Made by a program: the position numbers and the translations under genes | Source of the DNA: Thiobacillus sp. | GTDB taxonomy: Bacteria > Pseudomonadota > Gammaproteobacteria > Burkholderiales > Thiobacillaceae | Reading direction: 5' to 3' | Length of the DNA: 64,000 bases | Assembly (NCBI GenBank): GCA_024235835.1 | Contig: JACKLQ010000001.1 | Location: 868,001-932,000, forward strand | Notes under the pieces: generated by a model | What the model saw: only the letters and a program-made list of their open reading frames with translations | Told to the model about the DNA's origin: nothing | The model's database searches: none | Shown here: positions 16,272-25,311 of the stretch, in pieces | Position numbering within the stretch: the first letter of the stretch is position 1 | How the letters are laid out: each line of letters starts with the position of its first letter

Positions 16272-17537
16272 TCAATTCAGCTGGATTCGTGTGCCGAAAG
16301 GCACCGAGGACTTGCCCTTCACCAGCCAGATCACGGGATAGTGGGGCTCCGCTTCCGGGAACCGGCCCTGGGCGTCGGTGAAATAGACCAGCAGGTCCGG
16401 ACTCAGCTGTTCCGCCGCCAGCCAGTCGAACACGGGCCGGAAATCGGTACCGCCGCCGCCGGAAATCTCCCCGGGCAGGGTCATGGCCTCCCACATGGCA
16501 TAACGCCAGGGGCCGCTGGGGTCCAGCTTGTCGTCGCAGGCGTGGAGGGTGACATCGGCCCGCACCTGGGCCTTGAGCACGTCGATCTCCGTGAGAAACT
16601 CCTGCAATTCTTCCTGGGTCACGGAGCCGCTGGTGTCCAGGACCACCACGGCCTTGACGCTCTGGCTGTATAGGCGGGGCATGAGGGCTTCCCCCTCCCG
16701 CCGGGAGGTGCGCTGGAAGCTGTAGTCGTCCCGGGCGGCATTCATCATGTAGCGGGCCAGCAGTGCGCGCCAGGGCAACTGGGGCGAAAGCAGGTCATCC
16801 ACCAGGCGCATCATGGACTGGGACAGCTTGCCGGCCTGGCGGGCGGCCTGGGCGGCGGCGGCCAGGCGACTCTTCCATTGTTCGTCCAGCTTGTCAGGGT
16901 CCGTGGGGGGCGGGGGCGGCGCATCCTGGGCTTCGCCGGCCTGCTGGGGGTCATTGCCTGTGTCCTGCTGTTCCTCGGGCTTGCCCCCGCCGCCGTCCGC
17001 GGAGTCCTCGCTCTGCTGTTCCCCCTGGCCCTGGCCCATGTCCTGTTCCTGGGGCTCTCCCTCCTGTCCGTCGGAAGTGTCGTTGTCGAACAGATGCATG
17101 TCCTGGGTCTTCTCCAGCGGATCCTCGTGCAGGAGCGGGTAGATCTCCTCGGCGGTGAGGCCCCGGTAGGAGGCGTTCATTAGGGCCTCGTCCGGAGGCT
17201 GCATGCGCTCCTCGTCCAGGATCATGTTCACGGCGTAGTCGCAGGCCACGTCCCAGCGGTGCCGAACGCGATGGCACCGCCGATTGAAATGGGACAGGGC
17301 GCAGTGCATGGCCTCGTGGGCCAGGGCGAACTGGGTCTGCTCCAGGGACAGGCGGGCGATGTAACCCGGGTTGTAGTAGAAGGCCTTGGCGTCCGTGGCC
17401 GTGGTCTCGCACCACTTGGGGTCCGCGGCCTTGAGAGGCAGGTGCATCACCAGGGCGCCGAGAAAAGGCTTTTCCAGGATCAGCCGGGTACGGGCGGCCG
17501 CCAGCTTGGTTTCCAGTTGGGCGATGTCCGGCACCAT
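16272..17537 (-). CDS. DUF2201/VWA-like putative metallopeptidase
   Basis: 421 residues. The N-terminal half carries a zinc-peptidase-like H74EAMH78 followed by DVACDYAVNMIL, as in DUF2201_N. A Glu/Gln/Asp-rich disordered linker (about 150–215) separates it from a C-terminal von Willebrand A-like domain with the MIDAS-type motif DTSGS (301–305) and GGGGTDFRPVFDWL. Such proteins are partners of MoxR AAA ATPases and are thought to work in metal-centre or complex assembly. It is the last of three genes; the MoxR gene ends exactly at the base before its start. Confidence 0.9.
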   Translation of the reverse strand: MVPDIAQLETKLAAARTRLILEKPFLGALVMHLPLKAADPKWCETTATDAKAFYYNPGYIARLSLEQTQFALAHEAMHCALSHFNRRCHRVRHRWDVACDYAVNMILDEERMQPPDEALMNASYRGLTAEEIYPLLHEDPLEKTQDMHLFDNDTSDGQEGEPQEQDMGQGQGEQQSEDSADGGGGKPEEQQDTGNDPQQAGEAQDAPPPPPTDPDKLDEQWKSRLAAAAQAARQAGKLSQSMMRLVDDLLSPQLPWRALLARYMMNAARDDYSFQRTSRREGEALMPRLYSQSVKAVVVLDTSGSVTQEELQEFLTEIDVLKAQVRADVTLHACDDKLDPSGPWRYAMWEAMTLPGEISGGGGTDFRPVFDWLAAEQLSPDLLVYFTDAQGRFPEAEPHYPVIWLVKGKSSVPFGTRIQLN

Positions 17538-17571
17538 TTACCCTTTCCCCTTCCCCCTTCCCCCTTCTCCC
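17537..17571 (-). repeat. G-rich heptanucleotide tandem repeat
   Basis: Read on the minus strand the segment is GGGAGAA–GGGGGAA–GGGGGAA–GGGGAAA–GGGTAAA, five units of exactly seven bases. It encodes the low-complexity tail (GRGKGKG) and the stop codon of the MoxR gene. Similar period-7 repeats occur at 27762–27849 and 58422–58456. Confidence 0.8.
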
Positions 17572-18629
17572 GTTTGTGGCTTGAAGTCGTACAGCATCAA
17601 CTCCGCCACGCTGTTGGCCCACTCCACGAATTCCGGCACCTTGAACAGGGGCTGCCCCACCGCCCGGTGCAGGTCAGTGACCAGCATCACGCCCATCTCC
17701 CGCTGGGGGTAGTGTCGGGCGTAGCGCAGGATGTTGGACAGCTTGCCGGGGTCGCCGGCGCTTTCCCGGGCCCGGCGCACCAGGGCGGCGGCCACGCCGT
17801 ATTGCAGGTCGATGCCCCGGGGCACGTCCATCACCGTGCCCGCCAGGATGCCGTCGATGTCGGGCAGGTTCTCCAGGTTGTCTATGAAGGCCTTCAGTTC
17901 CACGCCGCAGGCCTGGCCCACGCAGGCCTGGAGCGCGTCGCCCAGCAGGTCCGTGCGGTCGCCGAACTTCTGCAGGGCGCGGTGGGCGTATTCCCAGGAA
18001 CGGGGGCTGGGGAAGGCCACGGGGTTGTGGGCGGCGTCGTAGTTGAACAGCAGGTCGGGACGGAAGCGCAGGAAGCCCAGCACCCGCTCGTCGATGCCGT
18101 GGTTCAGGGCCCAGCCTATCCAGTCGTCCAGATGGGCCTCCACGTCGTAGTGTGTGAAGCGGTTGGCCAGGGGCGCGGGCATGGCGTAGGTGACGCCCCG
18201 GTCCCCCTGGCGGTTGCCGGCGGCGAAGATAGCCCAGCCCTTGGGAATCTCGTACTCGCCCAGCTTGCGATCCAGGATGAGCTGGTAGGCGGCGGCGGAC
18301 ACGGTGGGTGGAGCGGCATTGATCTCGTCCAGGAACAGGATGCCTGGCACCTTGCTGTCGGGATCTGGCAGCATGTCCGGCACCGACCATTTCACGACCT
18401 CCTTGCCGTTTTCACCCGTCGTGCGGAATGGAATGCCGCGCAAATCCGTGGGTTCCATCTGGGACAGGCGGATGTCTATGAGGCGAACGCCATGCTTCCT
18501 GGCGATGCCTGCGATGATCTGGGATTTGCCTACCCCGGGAGGGCCCCAGAGCATGACGGGCGTATGGTGGCCTTCGGTGCAACTCAGGAACTCGCGGTCG
18601 AGGATGGTTTCGATATGGGAGGGACGCAT
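17538..18629 (-). CDS. MoxR-family AAA ATPase
   Basis: 363 residues. Walker A GPPGVGKS (29–36), Walker B ILFLDEINAA, and sensor AAGNRQGDRGVTYAMPAPLANRF define a MoxR-type AAA+ chaperone. Such ATPases work with VWA proteins, and the VWA-like DUF2201 gene follows directly. Its start overlaps the stop of the upstream gene by one base (TGATG). The last residues GEGGRGKGKG come from a heptanucleotide DNA repeat and look like an accidental extension. Confidence 0.92.
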   Translation of the reverse strand: MRPSHIETILDREFLSCTEGHHTPVMLWGPPGVGKSQIIAGIARKHGVRLIDIRLSQMEPTDLRGIPFRTTGENGKEVVKWSVPDMLPDPDSKVPGILFLDEINAAPPTVSAAAYQLILDRKLGEYEIPKGWAIFAAGNRQGDRGVTYAMPAPLANRFTHYDVEAHLDDWIGWALNHGIDERVLGFLRFRPDLLFNYDAAHNPVAFPSPRSWEYAHRALQKFGDRTDLLGDALQACVGQACGVELKAFIDNLENLPDIDGILAGTVMDVPRGIDLQYGVAAALVRRARESAGDPGKLSNILRYARHYPQREMGVMLVTDLHRAVGQPLFKVPEFVEWANSVAELMLYDFKPQTGEGGRGKGKG

Positions 18630-19522
18630 CAGTTTTCTATCCAGTTGTCATCAATTTCACCCTGGGCAAGTTCCAGCCTGGCCGCCACCAGGGCGGCGTT
18701 GAGCCGGGCCGGGTCCGCCACCCGGGGCAGCAGGCGGTGCACGCGGAAGAGCCATCGGGGTCTTTCACAGGCCAGCGCTTCCAGCCGGTCCCGGCTTTCC
18801 ATGGTCAGCCGGGGCCAGAGCAGGAGCAAGGGCGCCAGCCATGCATGATAATCGGCAATAACCGACTGTTCCAGTCGACTATTCCAGGATTCCTGCACCA
18901 GCAGTTCGGGAAAGTCCCGGGCCGGCAATTGCCGGCCGCGCCATTCGTGGGGCAGCCGTGCCCCTCCTGTCCCCTGCCCCACGCCCGCCTGATCCCGCTT
19001 GAACCATTGCGTCATGGCATGTGGCCGTGCGGCATGGTTGACAATGCGAGCCAGCATTTCGCGATGGGAAGCATGGTCGCCCGCAGCCGTGGTGGCCCGT
19101 CTTTCGCGCTCGGCCAAGGCAGGGGAATGAAACCCGGTATAGGTGGGCACGAAGGGCAACCACTGCACCTCCCGGCTTTCCGGACGTGGCTCCGCCTCCC
19201 GCGCGGTTCCCACCAGGGCCAGGGGCTGACCCGTCTCCCGGTGCAGCAGCCAGAGTTCCCAGGTGTCGAAGATGGGAAAAGGAAGTGGCGGGTGGGTCTC
19301 CAGGGCGGCCATGAGGTCCGGCGCCGCGCCGGGCTGGCCGGCCCTGAGGCCGACGCCTTCCTCCCACACCCCCACGGGGCGCATCAGGCCGAAGCCGTCG
19401 TCTGCCCGCAGCTGCCACCTCACACCATCGAAGCTGTGGGCGGTGGCTTCGCCCGTGTCCACCACTGCCACCACGCCCCGATAGGGGTTGACCCGGCGCA
19501 GGGCGTAATAGCGTGGATACAT
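18629..19522 (-). CDS. Conserved protein of unknown function in MoxR–VWA operon
   Basis: 297 residues; I do not recognise a family. The N-terminus (MYPRYYALRRVNPYRGVVAV) and the first 120 residues look like a beta-rich domain, and the C-terminal half is helical and Arg/Leu-rich (LLLLWPRLTMESRDRLEALA). No signal peptide, membrane helix or metal motif. Translational coupling (TGATG) to the MoxR gene suggests the three proteins act together, with this one possibly a target or adaptor. Confidence 0.75.
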   Translation of the reverse strand: MYPRYYALRRVNPYRGVVAVVDTGEATAHSFDGVRWQLRADDGFGLMRPVGVWEEGVGLRAGQPGAAPDLMAALETHPPLPFPIFDTWELWLLHRETGQPLALVGTAREAEPRPESREVQWLPFVPTYTGFHSPALAERERRATTAAGDHASHREMLARIVNHAARPHAMTQWFKRDQAGVGQGTGGARLPHEWRGRQLPARDFPELLVQESWNSRLEQSVIADYHAWLAPLLLLWPRLTMESRDRLEALACERPRWLFRVHRLLPRVADPARLNAALVAARLELAQGEIDDNWIEN

Positions 19523-19639
19523 CGTCGTAAGCCTTGACTAAGAGAGAGGAAATACCGGCCAGGCCGGTACTCACCACTTTTTCTATGCCGCAAAGTGGAG
19601 TTGCTGCAAACTTCGCCCAAACTGCCTTGGCCGTCAAAC

Positions 19640-20179
19640 ATGAAATTCTGTTCCCAATGCGGCAGCCCGCTAAGCATTGAAGTTCCCTCCGGCGATAACC
19701 GACTCCGCCACGTGTGCCCGTCCTGCGGCGCCATCCACTACCAGAACCCCAAGATGGTGGTGGGCTGCATCCCGGAATGGGAAGACAAGATTCTGCTCTG
19801 CCGCCGGGCCATCGAACCCAAGTACGGCCTCTGGACCCTGCCGGCGGGTTTCATGGAGAACGGCGAGACCACGGCGGAAGGTGCCGCCCGGGAAACCCTG
19901 GAGGAGGCAGGCGCCCGGGTGGACGTGCTGGGCCTGTATTCCATGATCAGCCTGCCGGATATCAACCAGGTCTACCTGGTGTTCCGCGCCAGGCTGCTGC
20001 ACCTGGATTTCGTCCACGGCGAGGAAAGTCTTGAAGCACGATTGTTCTCGGAACAGGACATTCCATGGGAACAGATGGCCTTCCGCACCGTCCAGCACAC
20101 CCTGGAGCGCTACTTCGCTGACCGCAGGGCCGGTACCTTTGCCCTTTTCGAGGGCAATATCTACCACAGGCCCCGCTGA
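19640..20179 (+). CDS. Nudix hydrolase with N-terminal zinc ribbon
   Basis: 179 residues. Four cysteines (CSQC at 4–7 and CPSC at 26–29) form a zinc ribbon as in NudC-like proteins; the Nudix box is complete (GFMENGETTAEGAARETLEEAGA, with the REtxEEaG core). The length and layout fit ADP-ribose/NADH-type pyrophosphatases. The start is set at the ATG directly before the zinc ribbon; a GTG 15 codons upstream is possible. It is 10 bases before trhP. Confidence 0.9.
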   Translation: MKFCSQCGSPLSIEVPSGDNRLRHVCPSCGAIHYQNPKMVVGCIPEWEDKILLCRRAIEPKYGLWTLPAGFMENGETTAEGAARETLEEAGARVDVLGLYSMISLPDINQVYLVFRARLLHLDFVHGEESLEARLFSEQDIPWEQMAFRTVQHTLERYFADRRAGTFALFEGNIYHRPR

Positions 20180-20189
20180 CTTCAATGCC

Positions 20190-21446
20190 ATGACCCCCCC
20201 CGAACTCCTGGCCCCCGCCGGCTCCCAGGCCATGCTGGAAACAGCCCTGGCCTTTGGCGCCGACGCGGTCTATGCCGGCCAGCCCCGCTACAGCCTGCGG
20301 GTGCGCAACAACAGCTTCCGGGATGAGCACGCCCTGGGCGCGGGCATCGACTACGCCCATGCCCGGGGCAAGCAGTTCTACGTGGTGAGCAACATCTACC
20401 CCCACAACGCCAAGGTGAACACCTACCTGGCGGACATGGCCCCGGTCATCGCCCAGAAGCCGGATGCCCTCATCATGGCGGACCCGGGCCTCATCGACCT
20501 GGTCCGGGAGACCTGGCCGCACATGCCCATCCATCTTTCGGTCCAGGCCAACACCGTCAACTACGCCGCCGTGCGCTTCTGGCAAAAACTGGGTATCTCC
20601 CGGGTGATCCTGTCCCGGGAGCTCTCCCTGGACCAGGTGGCGGAGATACGCCAGGCATGCCCGGACATGGAACTGGAGGTCTTCGTCCACGGCGCCCTGT
20701 GCATCGCCTATTCCGGCCGTTGCCTGCTGTCCGGCTACTTCAACCACCGGGATGGCAACCAGGGTACCTGCACCAACTCCTGCCGCTGGGACTTCAACGT
20801 GAAGAACGCCCAGGTGGAACCCGGCGGCGACATCTACCTGCTGGAGGAGCGGGAGAAACGCCAGGGCAGCTATATGCCCGTGGAGGAGGACGAGCACGGC
20901 ACCTACATCCTCAACGCCAAGGACCTGCGCGCCATCGAGCACGTGCAGCGCCTGGTGGAAATGGGCGTGGACTCCCTCAAGATCGAAGGCCGCACCAAGT
21001 CCCCCTACTACGTGGCCCGCACCTGCCAGACCTATCGCCAGGCCACCGACGACGCCCTGGCCGGCCGCCCACTGGATGCCCGACTGGTGGGCGAGCTGGA
21101 CGGTCTGGCCAACCGGGGCTACACGGGAGGTTTCTTCGAGCGCCACCCGGACCGGGAGTACCAGAACTACCTACGGGGCCATTCGGAATCCGGACGTAGC
21201 CTGTATGTGGGCGACCTGACGGGATACGCCCCGGATGGCCTGGCGGAGGTCGAGGTGAAGAACCGGTTCGCAGTGGGGGACCGCATCGAGGTCATCCATC
21301 CCAGCGGCAATCGGGAAGTACAGGTGGAATCCATGCGCAACCTGGACGGCCACAGCATGGAAGTGGCCCCCGGCAGCGGCCATCGGGTACGAGTCCCCCT
21401 GCCTGCCGGCTGCGATGGCGCCTTCATCGCCCGCTTCGTGAATTGA
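20190..21446 (+). CDS. trhP: tRNA 5-hydroxyuridine synthesis protein TrhP (U32 peptidase family)
   Basis: 418 residues. The U32 family protein formerly YegQ, which takes part in prephenate-dependent hydroxylation of U34 in tRNA. Diagnostic segments are PPELLAPAGSQAMLETALAFG, ADAVYAGQPRYSLRVRNNSF and the Cys cluster CIAYSGRC…GTCTNSCRWDF, probably iron-sulfur or metal binding. KIEGRTKSPYYVA is also typical. The chosen ATG gives the normal N-terminus; the open frame upstream overlaps the Nudix gene and is not coding. Confidence 0.93.
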   Translation: MTPPELLAPAGSQAMLETALAFGADAVYAGQPRYSLRVRNNSFRDEHALGAGIDYAHARGKQFYVVSNIYPHNAKVNTYLADMAPVIAQKPDALIMADPGLIDLVRETWPHMPIHLSVQANTVNYAAVRFWQKLGISRVILSRELSLDQVAEIRQACPDMELEVFVHGALCIAYSGRCLLSGYFNHRDGNQGTCTNSCRWDFNVKNAQVEPGGDIYLLEEREKRQGSYMPVEEDEHGTYILNAKDLRAIEHVQRLVEMGVDSLKIEGRTKSPYYVARTCQTYRQATDDALAGRPLDARLVGELDGLANRGYTGGFFERHPDREYQNYLRGHSESGRSLYVGDLTGYAPDGLAEVEVKNRFAVGDRIEVIHPSGNREVQVESMRNLDGHSMEVAPGSGHRVRVPLPAGCDGAFIARFVN

Positions 21447-21466
21447 TCAGAACGACTGGAGCTCCC

Positions 21467-22546
21467 ATGCGCATCGGTATTCCCAAGGAAATCAAGGACC
21501 ACGAATACCGTGTGGCCATCACCCCCGCCGGTGTGCAGGCCCTGGTCCAGGCGGGCCACAAAGTGCTGGTGGAACACAATGCCGGCCTGGCCGTGGGCCT
21601 GGAGGATGGTGACTACCAGGCCGCCGGCGCGGAAATGACCGACGCCAGCGGCGTTTATGCGGCCGACATCGTCTTCAAGGTGAAGGAACCCCAGCCGTTG
21701 GAACTGGCCCGCCTGGGGGCCGGGCAGATCCTGTTCTGCTACCTGCACCTGGCGGCCGCGCCGGAACTGGCGCAAGCGCTGATGGACAAGGGCGTCACCG
21801 CCATCGCCTTCGAAACCGTCCTGGACCAGGGAGGCCACACCCCCCTGCTGGCCCCCATGTCCCAGATCGCAGGACGGCTGGCCCTGCAGATGGGCATGCA
21901 GGCCCTGGAGATGAAGAACGGCGGCCGGGGGGTGCTGCTCTCCGGCGTGCCCGGGGTACCCCCTGCCCGGGTGGTGATCATCGGCGGCGGGGTGGTGGGG
22001 GCCAACGCGGCCCGCATCGCCGTGGGCCTGGGCACGGACGTGACCTTGCTGGACCGAGATCCGGATCGCCTGCGGGCCTTCGACGACCAGTATGGCGGCC
22101 GCCTGAAGACCCGCTACTCGAATACCGGAAGCATCGAGGAACTGGTGCGCCATGCCGACCTGGTGGTGGGTGCCGCCTACGTCCACGGCCGGCGTGCGCC
22201 CCGCCTGATTTCACGGGAACTGCTCCGCGCCATGCCCAAGGGCTCCGCCCTGGTGGACGTGGCCATCGACCAGGGCGGCATCGCCGAGACCTCCCGCCCC
22301 ACCACCCATTCCGCCCCCTTCTTCGTGGAAGAGGGCGTGGTGCATTACTGCGTGGCCAACATGCCCGGCGCCGTGGCCCGCACCAGCACCCTGGCCCTGG
22401 CGGAGGTCTCCCTGCCCTACATCCTGCGCCTGGCCTATGACCCCCAGCTGGCCCTGGAAGAAGACCCGGGCTTTGCCGCCGGCCTGAACGTGGCAGAGGG
22501 CCGCATCGCCCACCCAGGGCTGGCCAATGACCTGGCCCATGAATGA
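21467..22546 (+). CDS. ald: Alanine dehydrogenase
   Basis: NAD-dependent enzyme interconverting L-alanine and pyruvate plus ammonia. 359 residues. MRIGIPKEIKDHEYRVAITP is the AlaDH/PNT N-terminal signature, FKVKEPQPLE holds the substrate-binding Lys, and VVIIGGGVVGANAARIAVGLG is the NAD-binding Rossmann motif. MAPMSQIAGRLALQMG is also conserved. TGGAG lies just before the ATG. It follows trhP by 20 bases. Confidence 0.95.
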   Translation: MRIGIPKEIKDHEYRVAITPAGVQALVQAGHKVLVEHNAGLAVGLEDGDYQAAGAEMTDASGVYAADIVFKVKEPQPLELARLGAGQILFCYLHLAAAPELAQALMDKGVTAIAFETVLDQGGHTPLLAPMSQIAGRLALQMGMQALEMKNGGRGVLLSGVPGVPPARVVIIGGGVVGANAARIAVGLGTDVTLLDRDPDRLRAFDDQYGGRLKTRYSNTGSIEELVRHADLVVGAAYVHGRRAPRLISRELLRAMPKGSALVDVAIDQGGIAETSRPTTHSAPFFVEEGVVHYCVANMPGAVARTSTLALAEVSLPYILRLAYDPQLALEEDPGFAAGLNVAEGRIAHPGLANDLAHE

Positions 22547-22660
22547 GCAACCCATTGATTCATAAGCAATCATCCGTGCCCTATACCATTTGAAATATGG
22601 CCCCCCTGAGGCAGGGGCGCGTATAAGGGGTAGTGAGTTTCCTCACAGCCCACTCCAGAC

Positions 22661-23965
22661 GTGGAATCCGCCGCCGCCCATCCCCATCACCCCACCGGAC
22701 GTTGGAGCCTGGACCGCCTGACATCCCTCAGGCGGACTGGCTCATCCTGGCCCTGGGCCCTGGTGGCCGGGTTCATCGCCCAACTGATGCTGATCTTCTT
22801 TGTCACCAGCGAGGGCCTGGGCGAACTGGCGGCCACAGACGCCCGCCTGCGTACCCTGGTGGATCAGCACATGACGAGCCTGCGGCTGACCAAGGCCATG
22901 CAGGTGGCGGTGCGAGAACGCACCGTAAGTTTGGCGCGCATGATCACGCTCCCCGACCTTTTCGCCCAGGACGAGGAACAGCAGCGTTTCTGGCGCCAGG
23001 CGGAACACTTCATCACCGCCCGCCGGCAACTCCTGAACCTGCCCCTATCCCAGGAGGAACGTGCCCTGCTGGACCTTCAATGGCAGCTGACCCTCCGGGC
23101 CTTGCCCCTGCATAACCGGGTCATCGACCTTAGCCTGGAAGGACGTTACCAGGAAGCGCAACAGGTCCTGGCCAGGGAGGCCATTCCCGCCCAGGACGCG
23201 GTGATGAAGACGCTTTCCCAGCTGGATGACGTGATCAGGGACGGGGCCCATGCAGCCCTCCAGGAAGCCACCCATGCCCACCAGGAGGCACGCCGCTGGA
23301 TGTTGCTGCTCTCCGGCTCCGCCCTGTTGCTGGGCATGCTCATCGCCAGCGTGGTGGTGCGCAACATCCACCGGGCGAACCTGGAGCGGGAGCGCCTGGC
23401 CTCCCACGATCCCCTCACGGGCCTGCCCAACCGCACGCTACTTCTGGACCGCTTCGAGCAGGCCATCCTGCGGGCCCGGCGCCAGCATACCCACGTGGGC
23501 CTGCTGTTCATAGATCTGGATGGTTTCAAGGCGGTGAACGACACCCTGGGCCACGGTGCGGGCGACGAATTGCTGAAGATCATCGCCCAGCGGCTCCAGC
23601 AGGAGATCCGGGCGGGCGACATCGTCGCCCGCCTGGGGGGCGACGAATTCATTGTGGGCCTGCTGGACGCAACCCATCGGGAACACATCGAGCACGTCTC
23701 GCATAAGCTGCTGAGTGCCATCGCCCAGCCTTGCCAGCTGGCTGGCCGGGAACTGGCCCTCTCTGCCAGCGTGGGCATGTGCGTCTTTCCCGACGACGGA
23801 CTGGACGCCAAGAGCCTGCTGAAATGCGCCGATTTCGCCATGTACGCCGCCAAGCAGGCGGGCAAGAACCAGGTGCGACGTTTCACGGGCAAAACCGGCC
23901 AGGCAGGTCCAGCCCCTGGCCCGTGCACCGCTGCCAAGCCTGCTGACACCCTCGCCCCGAACTGA
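22661..23965 (+). CDS. Membrane diguanylate cyclase (GGDEF)
   Basis: 434 residues with a GTG start. Two transmembrane helices (about 31–50 and 216–233) bracket a helical periplasmic sensor of about 165 residues. The cytoplasmic C-terminal GGDEF domain is complete: DPLTGLPNRTLL, FIDLDGFKAVNDTLGHGAGD and the active-site RLGGDEF. An inhibitory I-site RxxD is not obvious. No EAL domain. It should make c-di-GMP in response to an unknown periplasmic signal. Confidence 0.9.
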   Translation: MESAAAHPHHPTGRWSLDRLTSLRRTGSSWPWALVAGFIAQLMLIFFVTSEGLGELAATDARLRTLVDQHMTSLRLTKAMQVAVRERTVSLARMITLPDLFAQDEEQQRFWRQAEHFITARRQLLNLPLSQEERALLDLQWQLTLRALPLHNRVIDLSLEGRYQEAQQVLAREAIPAQDAVMKTLSQLDDVIRDGAHAALQEATHAHQEARRWMLLLSGSALLLGMLIASVVVRNIHRANLERERLASHDPLTGLPNRTLLLDRFEQAILRARRQHTHVGLLFIDLDGFKAVNDTLGHGAGDELLKIIAQRLQQEIRAGDIVARLGGDEFIVGLLDATHREHIEHVSHKLLSAIAQPCQLAGRELALSASVGMCVFPDDGLDAKSLLKCADFAMYAAKQAGKNQVRRFTGKTGQAGPAPGPCTAAKPADTLAPN

Positions 23966-24141
23966 CTGGAACGGGCACCAGCCCAAGACGGCTCCCGCAA
24001 GCAGTGGCCGAGCCCGGGCATTCCACCAGGCCAGCCCTGAGTTCGATGGGAATGTGCATGAACAGGGGCATCCCACGTCATTGGGCTATCCGGTCTAGAC
24101 TGGGATCAGTGCATTCTTTCATTCCCAGCGAAAGGAAAGCC

Positions 24142-24561
24142 ATGTCCCCTGCCACCAAGCTGCTGCTGGCCTTGTGCGTGACCCTGACCACCACTCTTGC
24201 CGGATGCGAAACCTACCCCAGGTACGGCGAGGCAGGCGCTCACAGCCGGGACTACAAGGTCCGGGTCGTGTTCAGCGACCGGGACCGGGCCATCATCCGT
24301 GACTACTACGGCCCACACCATCGAGGCCTGCCTCCGGGCCTGGCGAAGAAAGGCAAGGTGCCCCCCGGCCACGCCATGAAACTGCGCCGGGGCGACCCGG
24401 TCCCCGACGGCTACATGTGGCGCCCCCTGCCCAGGGATCTGGAAGGTCGGCTGTCGCGACTGCCCGAAGGCTATGTGCGGGTCGTGGTAGGCACCTCCGT
24501 CGGCATCTTGGAAGTCCGGACCCGGGTGGTGCTTGACCTGCTGAACGACATTGCCGACTGA
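24142..24561 (+). CDS. Small putative lipoprotein
   Basis: 139 residues. The leader KLLLALCVTLTTTLAGCETY has a lipobox (LAGC), so the mature protein should be lipid-anchored in the envelope. The body (VRVVFSDRDRAIIRDYYGPH, then GLAKKGKVPPGHAMKLRRGD and PLPRDLEGRLSRLP) resembles the RcnB/YhcN-like small periplasmic proteins with a DUF1236-type layout. AAGGAA lies 5 bases before the ATG. Function unknown. Confidence 0.78.
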   Translation: MSPATKLLLALCVTLTTTLAGCETYPRYGEAGAHSRDYKVRVVFSDRDRAIIRDYYGPHHRGLPPGLAKKGKVPPGHAMKLRRGDPVPDGYMWRPLPRDLEGRLSRLPEGYVRVVVGTSVGILEVRTRVVLDLLNDIAD

Positions 24562-24832
24562 CCCCGGCAAATGGTCTGACCGGGTTACCCGGGAGAGCAA
24601 TGCCCTGGACCTGGAGCAGGGTGTATTCACCTGGGACGATCCCCGGCGGATTGCCCTATCCTTGAAGCATTCCGCCGACACCAGCGGCCGGCGCAAGGCA
24701 GAGCCCTTCCGCTCCGCCATGTACATGCTTGTGTTCTATATCAACCGGGCCGGGCGGAACCTGGACGAGGAACGGCGCCGCATTCTGGAGCAGGCCAAGA
24801 AAGAACTGCGCCGCGCATATGGAAGACTGTGA
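24551..24832 (+). CDS. DUF3175 family protein
   Basis: 93 residues from a TTG start that overlaps the lipoprotein gene by 11 bases; the exact start is uncertain. KWSDRVTRESNALDLEQGVF, TWDDPRRIALSLKHSAD and SAMYMLVFYINRAGRNLDEE match the DUF3175 pattern. Basic, cytoplasmic, no known function. Probably transcribed together with its neighbours. Confidence 0.75.
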   Translation: MPTDPGKWSDRVTRESNALDLEQGVFTWDDPRRIALSLKHSADTSGRRKAEPFRSAMYMLVFYINRAGRNLDEERRRILEQAKKELRRAYGRL

Positions 24833-24864
24833 AAGGGCGGCATTGGGCATGAAGGGGAATGGCC

Positions 24865-25269
24865 ATGTATGAAGGGGGATGTCTCTGCGGCCGCGTGCGC
24901 TTTCGCATCACCGGCCCCATACGCAACATCGTCCACTGCCACTGTTCCCGTTGCCGCAAGGCCCAGGGCAGTGCATTCGCCACCAATGGCTTCGTCGCGA
25001 CGGTGCACTTCCAGATCATGGCTGGTGAGGGGGAACTGACCGGCTACGAATCCTCCCCGGGCCAGAGCAAATATTTCTGCAGGCATTGCGGCTCCCCCAT
25101 CATGAGCCGCAACACGGCCAGGCCCAACCAGGTGCGGATACGCCTGGGCACCATCGAATCCGACATCGGGGAACGACCCATGGCCCACATCTTCGTCACC
25201 TCCAAGGCCAACTGGGATGACATCCGCGGCGACCTGCCCCAATACGAGGCCTACGAACCCGGTCGCTGA
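24865..25269 (+). CDS. GFA/CENP-V-family zinc protein
   Basis: 134 residues. Cysteines in GGCLCGRVRF, HCHCSRCRKAQGS and FCRHCGSP form the zinc sites of the GFA (glutathione-dependent formaldehyde-activating-like) fold. Family members have few proven activities, so an enzymatic claim is not made. The second of two ATG codons is used because AAGGGG is correctly spaced for it. Confidence 0.88.
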   Translation: MYEGGCLCGRVRFRITGPIRNIVHCHCSRCRKAQGSAFATNGFVATVHFQIMAGEGELTGYESSPGQSKYFCRHCGSPIMSRNTARPNQVRIRLGTIESDIGERPMAHIFVTSKANWDDIRGDLPQYEAYEPGR

Positions 25270-25311
25270 TTCCTTCCATCCCACCACATCAATCCCTGCA
25301 CGGAGTCCACC

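Noticed and set aside
17259..18848. 529-codon open frame antisense to the MoxR–VWA genes
   Set aside because: Same shadow pattern; the minus-strand genes have Walker and MIDAS motifs and overlapping starts and stops.
20031..20189. Upstream extension of trhP
   Set aside because: Overlaps the 3' end of the Nudix gene in another frame and has no U32-family residues.
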